Below, in pieces: positions 56,738 to 64,000 of a stretch of 64,000 nt of DNA. The DNA lies in contig JADNRY010000101.1 of assembly GCA_015501585.1 (NCBI GenBank), positions 62,001-126,000 of the forward strand, in the 5' to 3' direction. A program made the translations under genes and the position numbers. This DNA is from Rhodocollybia butyracea. Taxonomy: Eukaryota; Basidiomycota; Agaricomycetes; Agaricales; Omphalotaceae. Within the stretch, counting starts at the first letter, position 1; each line of letters begins with the position of its first letter. Under the pieces are notes generated by a model that saw nothing but the letters and a program-made list of their open reading frames with translations, made no database searches and had not been told where the DNA came from.

Positions 56738-58330
56738 GGTAGATAGTCGGAGTAAACCGGAGAGATTTCGTTGCAGTGGTATCGGTTTGGAAAGAAAGAG
56801 GATCATGCTATTTTTGGATCATATCGTGAAGATGATAACTTGTTGATTTTACTTCGGATAATAAGCGCGTCAAACCGTGCGCGAGACGAGAGTCTCCTTC
56901 TCCTGTGTGGTCGCACAGTTTTCTCTATCGACTTTCTGGTGCATGACTGGGTGTGCGTCGGAGAGTCTAGTGATATGATTCTAAAAAATCGCCGGGTTAC
57001 TGGACGTTTGAACTTCCTGTAAGTATGTACTTTCGCTTGAGACTTCTTCCACTACATACGTCTAGAAGACGTATGTAAAGCCTCTCCCGAAATCCTGGTG
57101 AAAGCGAAGTTTTGCATTTGCCGCCGGCATTTACCATTTCTTCCTTTTCCATTCACCACCAACGCCATCGACCTCAATATTCAATATTCAATATCGACGC
57201 TCATAGTAATATAACTCATACCTGCGCCACCCAAACAGCACATTCTTTACTCTTTCTGGTTGGTTGATTCAAAACCTACGAGACTCACTATCTTCTGTAC
57301 CCGAGTCTCGTCATTCTCTTGCCAATTACCATATCCTTCATTTGTTGTATATTCTCGCCCCAGCAACTGTACTTGTACAAGTGGTTCTCGATATACTGGT
57401 CTTCAAGCCGTACTGCTTCGCATCTATCTCGTGGACTGAAATTTGCTCGGGTAGGCCAACTCGCGTGAATAGTACGATTCATTGGACGGCTAAGGTTTTC
57501 ATTTTCTTTGCCAATCCGGATCTCACCCGAATTTACATGATACGCCGCTGAATATGTGTGTCTGGATTCCTTGTGGTTTTTGCCTTGTCAATGCGTTGTA
57601 TGCTGACTGTTCATCACAGATACTGCTGACTCGCACTATAGTAGCTATAGACAACGTGTTGACTGCATCTGCGTACGCTTTTTGATTGACTGTGCAACTC
57701 TGCCTTTTTGACCTAAATGTTTCTCCGGAGATGTAAGCGATGAAGTTCAGGCATCAATGACTTAAGGTTCGGATCCTCAGACTTACAAGGGACGAAAACC
57801 CATGGGGGATGGAGTGCCATCGCAACAACCGGATGATAACTGACTCCGCTCGTTAGGATGCAACGAGAATAGTTGGATCCTCGACATTAACCTTTCCGCA
57901 TAGCCTATTTTGTCGCCTTACCGGACTTCGACCATCCACCCGCGTTTGTTCGCCTCGACTTCAAAGCTGGTCCGTGCAAAAGAAGGTACAAGGGGAGGGA
58001 ACGAAAGTATATCTTCAATGCCAATTGTAATCCCATGGATGCTGCTACAGTTCCAATACAGGAATTTATACGTATCATTGGAGTACGGTGGATGTACTGG
58101 TATTGCTGAAAGAGTTGGGTTGTGGGACAACTTATAAGCCATATCGAGTTTTTCGTGTCTCGCGATCGGATGAATCTACCAATATCGTCGTGCGGAAATG
58201 AGTTCACAACAGGCTCACATACGAGAACCAGTGACACGTGTGAGAGAGCGATACATCAGCAGTTCTGCACAGCCCTTTTCCTTTCGCTTCCACCATTCGT
58301 CTTCAACTTCGCCAGGTCTAGGGAATCCAA
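56738..58330. other. Gene-poor interval, 1.6 kb
   Basis: No family match on either strand. A tandem AATATTC repeat lies near 57175-57192. Frames at 57264-57551 and 57905-58237 overlap on opposite strands with no conserved motif. The right end is the promoter of the next gene. Confidence 0.45.
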
Positions 58331-60591
58331 ATGGCGTCACTCAAAGTAGGCTTCGAGAATGCATCGCAATTCAGTATTCAAGGGTCTGAATTCCACACCG
58401 TTGCTGGGGACCAAATCACGGTAAATCATAACACAAACTATGTAAGAGATGGTCCTTCAACACAACTTATCTCTGGAAGACGGGTTTGTTGAATGTTCTT
58501 CAGCCTTTCATCTCAACAACTCATTCCATTTCTGAATTCAGTTTCGTGTTATTCCGGATGGCGATGTTTTTGTTCTGAGGACAATATCTAGCGTTAGCAA
58601 GGACTCGCCGGACAAAGTAAGGGCCATTCGCTCAATTAGTACAGTTAAAGTGGTGGGGCTTGGGGAGTCGCACAACTTCACTGCCATAACCTATGAAGGC
58701 CCTCAATTTAAGCAGGTGTGCTCATCTGAAATAGTTGTGCTTGCTGAAATCTAAAGTTTTTGTTAGGCTTTTGAGGATGATTTGGTTCAATACTCTCAAT
58801 TACGGTGACCAGCTTTCAAAACCTACCTATATAGTATACAGACATTCTGATGACACGGCTGTCAGACATCATAATTTTGTCCAATTGTTTGGAGTTGTAC
58901 ATGGAGTCAGTGCCCCGGCATTGATATTCCATAGCGGTGAGTGTTTGTTTTTGATACATCTTACCAGCCATTGTTCAATGTTCTTTACTGCAAGAGTTGA
59001 TACCTCTGAAGTACTTTGCAGAGCTATGTTCATCAAGTCCTCTTGCAATTGCATATCTAAGGCACCGATATGTTAGTTCTTAAACCAGTTGAAACCAGTC
59101 TTAAACTCAATACTTTCAAAATACTAATTTATATCTTTAGGCCTTGGATTCTTTAGAAGCCAGGATAGCGACAGGGGTGACCTCAAGTTTGTGTCGCAAT
59201 TTGTATAATGAACTAACTTCTTCCTTTCAAGTCCGTGTACGGTTATGATAACACGTGGGAAGTTACATTCGAACAATATTGGATGCAGCCAACATCTGGA
59301 CTGATATGCGCTGGTCCCAACGTTGGTCTTCTTGCTCCGTCATCATATAATTCTGAGATGATGGATATATCTTGGAATCAAGTAAACCAGCTTAGAATTG
59401 TTCCTCAACTTGATTTCGCACACTACACATCAGACCATGATATCATAAAGCACATTGAAGATCATTTTGTCTCGGTTGTTTCATTTGTGGCATTACTACT
59501 TGGGATCAAAGATAGGGTGCTAGTTGATGGTTCAGGCCATTTATTCACGTTTGGGTCTGTTGTATCAAGTGATGTAAGTGAAGACCTGTGAAGTCATTTG
59601 CACTGATTTGAATATTTGATATTCATTTTCCCAGTATCACCCAGCGAAAATCATTGCCCAAATGTCTTCCACCTTTAAAGTGCCTTACTCGGTTGGCAGG
59701 TGGATTAGCATCTTGGGTACAGCTCCAGAACTACATTCATCAGGCTGGACCAGGTATAGTAGCCACTTTACCCTATTGCATTGGCCACTAACAAAAAATA
59801 GGGTATTATATGGCTCAGAGGAGTCACAGTCAAGAAGTTTTAAATGTAATATGGAGGCATATTTGTCAACCAACAATATTGAATCAGCTTGGTTGGCACA
59901 AGCTGAGTGCATTTTAGGGAATATTGAGCATAAATATGGTGATTGTATAGATTTTACTATTTTGTCATCCTTAGGAGAGCTCACTGCATTGATCTAGTTC
60001 TATTCAGCTCTAAGATAGAAATGATGCTCCACACTATGAGTGGGCCAAGGATGGGTCCTATCTTAGACAAGAACATATATCTTTTCATTGCACCTGTGGA
60101 GATTACAGAAATTGAATCCATCCCATATTTTTCCTTCAATGTTCAGCCTTACTTTTGGTCCTTTGATGAAAATGGAGCACAGCCAATATCCCACACAACA
60201 CAGGACCTCCTGGGTCTTCCATCATTCCAGGCCTATGTTTCTGGAGGGAGGTGGTGGTCAACTGTAGAACACATGGCGGTATCTCAATATTTAAAATTAA
60301 AAGGTTTCTCCTCTGGGATGGAATACTCATGCAAACATGGTTACCCTCTTTTCAAAGGTCCAAAAAGTACAGATGTAAATGATGAATTTGAAATTATTGA
60401 GGCAGTATCAGAAGGTAAGTGTCTTTGGGAATGATCATTTGGTGATCATCACATTCACAAATATGGCTTCAATTCTGACTAGCTCACCTTCTTTGTATGT
60501 CCACAAAGATGCAGGAGATGATTGGGACTTAATACCTGAAGACAACCGTCCTGTCTACCACTCATCTGGTGGGAATTCTCCAGGATTTTGA
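58331..60591 (+). CDS. Large hypothetical protein with degenerate kinase-like region
   Basis: Multi-exon gene of a lineage-specific Agaricomycete type; exon ends were not all fixed. The N-terminus MASLKVGFENASQFSIQGSE followed by EFHTVAGDQ resembles the nucleating motif (N-x-F-x-I-x-G-x-x-F) found before NACHT and kinase-like domains in these fungi. Next come ITYEGPQFKQ, an acidic helix and HHNFVQLFGVVHGVSAPALI, which corresponds to the alphaC-beta4-beta5 part of a protein kinase. No HRD or DFG motif is visible, so it is probably a pseudokinase or only kinase-derived. The C-terminus contains PYFWSFDENGAQPIS, GLPSF and a final PVYHSSGGNSPGF. Stop TGA at 60589. Its role is unknown; signalling or heterokaryon-type recognition would be a guess. 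Confidence 0.6.
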
Positions 60592-61950
60592 GCAAAATTT
60601 ATCACAAACATATTGAATTGACAGATGTTTCTACGGATCAGTGGCTGCCGGGCAGTGTCCACAATCATTTCCACAACAGTGGCGGTACTCAAGATAACAA
60701 GACACCCAAACAGCGACTGCGAAGAAGTAGATCACTCTCTTCGGTTAATCCAAAAGAGATCATTCGAGAGCCTATAGCAAACAGGTTGTATAACAAATTA
60801 CGGTGTGACTCCTGCTCAGGGTCCTCATTTGTTCATCCAGCTTTGAGAACACCCTGCCCATGCAGGGAACATCATATTCAGCAGAGTATGGAGTGGTATG
60901 GCTGCATCCCCTTGGAAGATGTGGATTTTTGCTTAGATCTTATTGACTACTAGAGCTTTGTACTAGGGCTATATATATTATACTTACATACACAAGCCTT
61001 GGAAATCAATAAGATTGGTAGATATCTGAAATATCAGAATATCCTTCATCTATGATGCTATGATGAGTGTGGTATTTGAATCCCAAGTTCTAGTCAAGTG
61101 TGCCTTAGACCACTCGGTAATTTTTAGTACTTAGTATGGAACTAGTGCTCTTTGATTTGTTTCTCCAACTATCCTTCATCTCTGACCACTGGCTGGCTGC
61201 CGGAGTGTATTTACCAGTGATAGCTTCAAACATGTCATCCTCCCTGAGAAACGAAGTTCCTTCACTTACTTTTCGCTTACTTCTACTAACAATACCTCGA
61301 CTCGTAGCCTTGCCGAGAGGTTTAGAGTCTGCCTATGGGAGATGGCAAGTAGATGGCAATCCCCTACTCTCTTACCAGAACTTCAGCCATTCCTACTGTC
61401 AGTGTTACACATTGCACAACTCAGAGCAGTCTAGGCAGAATGGATACAGACATTCAAATTTCAAAAGATATAGACCCCGGTGTCTTTCTCATGAGATGAA
61501 AACGTGTTTATCAGTGTTGCGACGGGATGTGGTGAGATCTTATGTGCCGAGCTTGCGCTTTTGAAGCTTTGGAGTTGGAAGGAGTCAGAACATCGAGGGC
61601 GGTTTATATCGGGTTGGGCCGTATCAAGAAAAAGTGGATGAAGGTAAGTAAATGTGCTCTCAGGTTACTACGTCAGATCAATGAGAACCAAGAGGAACGG
61701 CAATCAAAGAACAAGCAGCAAAAATCTTATACAGTCAAGTCCATGTAAGTAATTATCCAAGTTGTCATATACTCTAAGGAGAAGAATATTGATACAGGGG
61801 TTGAGTTTCTCAGGAACTAAGGATACTTAACTCTGGTCCCAATGATCATTTTTTCAGCATTTTTTATTTTATTTGGGACAGTGACCGACTAGAAATACAG
61901 CAAGCAAACTGACTGTTAAATCATATCGTATGCGACGTCATCGCGCATTA
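60592..61950. other. Gene-poor interval, 1.36 kb
   Basis: A plus frame from 60588 to 60953 has no ATG but has protein-like composition, including CDSCSGSSF and CPCREHH. It may be a remnant or an unspliced 3' exon. Another frame at 61542-61748 starts MCRACAFEALELEGV and ends in a basic coil. Neither matches a family I know. Confidence 0.35.
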
Positions 61951-62560
61951 TTACGTAGTATCGAGCTCACCACAGGTACCAGCGTATACTGGATCCACCA
62001 CCCTGCTCAACGTATCCAGTTCATCACTCCCATCCTCATCGTCGTCCGCTTCATCCCATTGATCGGGATCTAATGGAGCTCCTATATTACCGATGAATCG
62101 GTTCTCAGCAAAATTGAGTGAGCTAACTGGGGCCGTGTCCGAGAGACTATTACCACGATCTCGGATGGTGTGATTATTAGAGAAAGCACGGAGGTTGAGG
62201 ATGAAACGATTTATTCACACATTTGGTAGGCTGTAAGAAATTTGTTAATTGGGTTGATCAGTTGATTGAGATTAGACCAGGAGTGAACAGGAATCATACA
62301 CAGTGAGAAATGGGAAGAATATGGTCGCAATTTGTTCCTGTGTAACCGACAACTAGGGTTGTACAGCACATTCAGAATGTCATCCCACAGAACAAACAGC
62401 AGGATAGCTTACTGCGCCACCCGAAACGATGGAGTCCTGGATTGGAGGTTGGAAGGAACAACACGCAAAGTCAGACAGGACTCACCAGTGCAAACACAGC
62501 TTGGATAGTCGCAATTATGAAAATAGTGCTAGAGATGGGCAAGGGTATATTCGAAGCTGT
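61951..62560 (-). CDS. Partial model: small membrane-type protein with acidic C-terminus
   Basis: Minus-strand coding-like pieces: a hydrophobic segment IPLPISSTIFIIATIQAVFA, a 24-nt exon encoding DSIVSGGA, EQIATIFFPFLT, and a C-terminal exon with NHTIRDRGNSLSDTAP then PLDPDQWDEADDDEDGSDEL, ending at a TAA at 61951. The splice sites of the first three pieces look canonical, but the join to the last exon does not close in frame, and I found no certain start. The adjoining retrotransposon may have cut off the 5' end. Treat as tentative. Confidence 0.3.
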
Positions 62561-62611
62561 CACAGAAATTATTAAGAAAGTACTTACTGTTAAAAGTTGA
62601 TGATCTTATCT

Positions 62612-62907
62612 TGTTATGTCATCTATACGTTCGTGGATTCATGCCGTAACGAAACCAGAATATTTTCTGCTTTCATTACGTTACTTACATACGTCCCATG
62701 TGACACATTCTTTTAATTGTATTTTACATATATTGACACCTCAGCGTCGTTCTACCACTGTCGCTGAGGTTAGTACTCACATTCTTTATTTCTTGTACTT
62801 ATTACTGACTATGTACCTAGAACTCTCTTTTATTTCAATAGGTACATAATACAGCGTCATTCTACCACTGTCGCTGAGAACTCTCTTTTATTTCAATAGT
62901 TTCAATA
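62612..62907 (+). repeat. Putative 5' LTR with internal duplications
   Basis: Two copies of a hairpin-forming unit lie at 62742-62768 and 62852-62878. The first reads CTCAGCG, a loop, then CGCTGAG; the second keeps CAGCG-loop-CGCTG. Each is followed by, or near, a copy of AACTCTCTTTTATTTCAATA (62820-62840, 62879-62898). The boundaries are inferred from the TG start and the adjoining primer-binding site. Confidence 0.5.
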
Positions 62908-62919
62908 GGTTATGGGCCC
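62908..62919 (+). other. Putative primer-binding site (half initiator-tRNA type)
   Basis: GGTTATGGGCCC resembles, with one mismatch, the complement of the initiator tRNA-Met anticodon region (GGTTATGAGCCC) that copia-type elements use as a half-tRNA primer. It directly follows the putative LTR. Confidence 0.55.
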
Positions 62920-63033
62920 TGGTAGCCTGTACTGAATTAACGAAGCTTCTCTACTGCGCACAAGACCTCGGAACACACTCATTTCACTCTCTCACACTCA
63001 TTCATTCACCTACACATCCCATACATTCGTCCA

Positions 63034-64000
63034 CATGTCCCTACATCTGCCACATCATCAGATTCCATTCAAATCCCTACCCTTACCTACGGGACCTATT
63101 CTCGATGGGTTGGCCCTATTTCTGGCAAGCTCCAGAGGGCTATGGTCTGGAGATTCTGCAGTGGAGAGATGTCTGTCTATCCTAAACCTTCCGATCCTTG
63201 TCCATTGCCTAATGACGCCTCTGCCGTTGACCGGGCTGCTGTTAGACGAGATCACAGGGAGGATATGCGATCCTACGAGGAATCAATTACTCGTAATGAC
63301 AAGGCTATTGGGATCATCAAAGAGCACCTTGCGCCGGAACAGCTTCTTCTCATTGAAAAGCTCACATCCGCCAAGGATGTCTGGACTAAGCTTAAGGAAG
63401 CTCATGCTGGCACCACCGCTGGTCTTGAAGCCTTCTATATCAAGCGTGGTATGATGGATAAACGGTATGAACATGGTGATAACATGCAGGATCACGTTAA
63501 CTTCTATGCTCTCGAGAACAAGAAGCTCTCTGACACTGATGCTTTTGGAGACCAGTTCCTCGCAGAACTTATGCTCACTTCTCTTCCTCGTACTGTCAAT
63601 GACTCTCCTAACACTTGGGAGACGTTTACCATCGTCACTCTTGCTGCTGTTACTGAAACAAACAAGCTCACCTCTTCTTTTGTCACCTCCCGCCTCATTG
63701 CGGAGTATCGACGTCTCACTTCTGGTGATGATTCTTCCGAGGCGGCTAACGCTGCCGCTGTTAGAGGGAAATCTAAACCAAAGAAGAAACTCAAGAAAGG
63801 TCCGCTCTGTTCCTACTGTCACAAAGGTCCTCACCTTGTCGAAGACTGTAACCACAAGAAGCGAGATGAGGAAGCATCCCGCCGCACTGCGTCCGCTCCT
63901 AGAAGCAGTGGAGATCTAGTAGGAAGCCTACTGCCGCTGCCGCCCAACACTCTGATAGCAATAGCTCATCGGATGAGGAGGTCAGTGCAAAAGTCGCTTC
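63034..64000 (+). CDS. Copia gag (capsid-like, UBN2 type), partial
   Basis: The gag frame reads SIQIPTLTYGTYSRW, AKDVWTKLKEAH, AFYIKRGMMDKRYEHGDNMQ and LMLTSLPRTVNDS, and it has a CCHC zinc knuckle C-x2-C-x4-H-x4-C (about 63808-63849). This is the UBN2-type capsid and nucleocapsid of copia elements. The only nearby ATG (63035) is one frame off, and after about 63905 the Ser/Asp-rich continuation (DSNSSSDEE) is in a different frame, so two indels are likely. The C-terminus lies outside the window. Confidence 0.75.

Larger units (their letters stand above)
62612..64000 (+). mobile_element. Ty1/copia LTR retrotransposon, 5' part (runs off window)
   Basis: A likely 5' LTR (about 62612-62907, starting TGTTATG) is followed by a primer-binding site and a gag region. 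The element continues past the right edge, so pol and the 3' LTR are not visible. The LTR start is a guess without its partner. Frame breaks at both ends of gag suggest this copy is inactive. Confidence 0.7.

Noticed and set aside
63035..63454. ATG-started frame MSLHLPHHQIPF as the gag protein
   Set aside because: The gag family sequence is in the neighbouring frame; this frame has no capsid-like content beyond the first residues.
63283..63855. Long minus-strand frame in the retrotransposon
   Set aside because: It is the antisense shadow of gag; the plus frame carries the CCHC zinc knuckle and the capsid motifs.
1..64000. CRISPR arrays, rRNA genes, bacterial operons or prophage
   Set aside because: No regularly spaced repeats or rRNA-like sequence seen; gene structure throughout is eukaryotic and intron-rich.

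Overview
This window is a stretch of nuclear genome from a basidiomycete fungus, most likely a mushroom-forming Agaricomycete. The genes are broken by many introns of about 50 nt (up to 20 exons per gene). The gene families also fit: a basidiomycete-type F-box protein, SRPK-like kinases, a fungal uridine kinase, a metacaspase, Crinkler-like proteins, UstYa-like proteins and a Ty1/copia element. Spliced gene models were assembled by hand from GT-AG (occasionally GC-AG) junctions and checked for an unbroken reading frame. Models with a stated exon count and protein length close exactly in frame.

Layout, left to right. 0-10 kb: F-box protein (-), cytochrome c oxidase subunit COX4 (+), a 14-exon secreted Ala-rich protein with an internal duplication (+), then a tandem pair of SRPK-like kinases whose second copy is a pseudogene. 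10-22 kb: a housekeeping block with uridine kinase/UPRT, tRNA 2-thiolation protein NCS2/CTU2, a gamma-glutamylcyclotransferase-like protein, PEX3, a PPN2-like phosphatase and a type I metacaspase. 23-36 kb: hexose transporter (+), a 1432-residue disordered protein (-), SRS2-type DNA helicase (+). 36-49 kb: accessory DNA with a P-loop NTPase of the Crinkler/RHS type, an OTT_1508-like deaminase, an Arb1-like RNAi protein with an apparent frameshift and a decayed Crinkler-kinase pseudogene. 49-52 kb: a divergent pair made of a UstYa-family (DUF3328) oxidase-like protein and a small secreted protein with three Lys-Arg-delimited repeats. 53-61 kb: alpha-crystallin-like protein, RAD10/ERCC1, a frameshifted methyltransferase and a large kinase-like hypothetical. 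62.6 kb to the end: the 5' part of a Ty1/copia retrotransposon.

The most interesting locus is 49385-51762. It has the two hallmark parts of a fungal ribosomally made peptide (dikaritin-like RiPP) pathway: a Kex2-type rep­eat precursor with a signal peptide, and a membrane-anchored UstYa homologue with two HxxHC motifs. The repeats end in NGPD-(T/S)-(F/W)-W, with Trp and no Tyr, unlike the ustiloxin, phomopsin and asperipin cores. Each repeat is encoded by its own symmetric phase-1 exon. This pairing is read directly from the sequence; that the two work together is inference.
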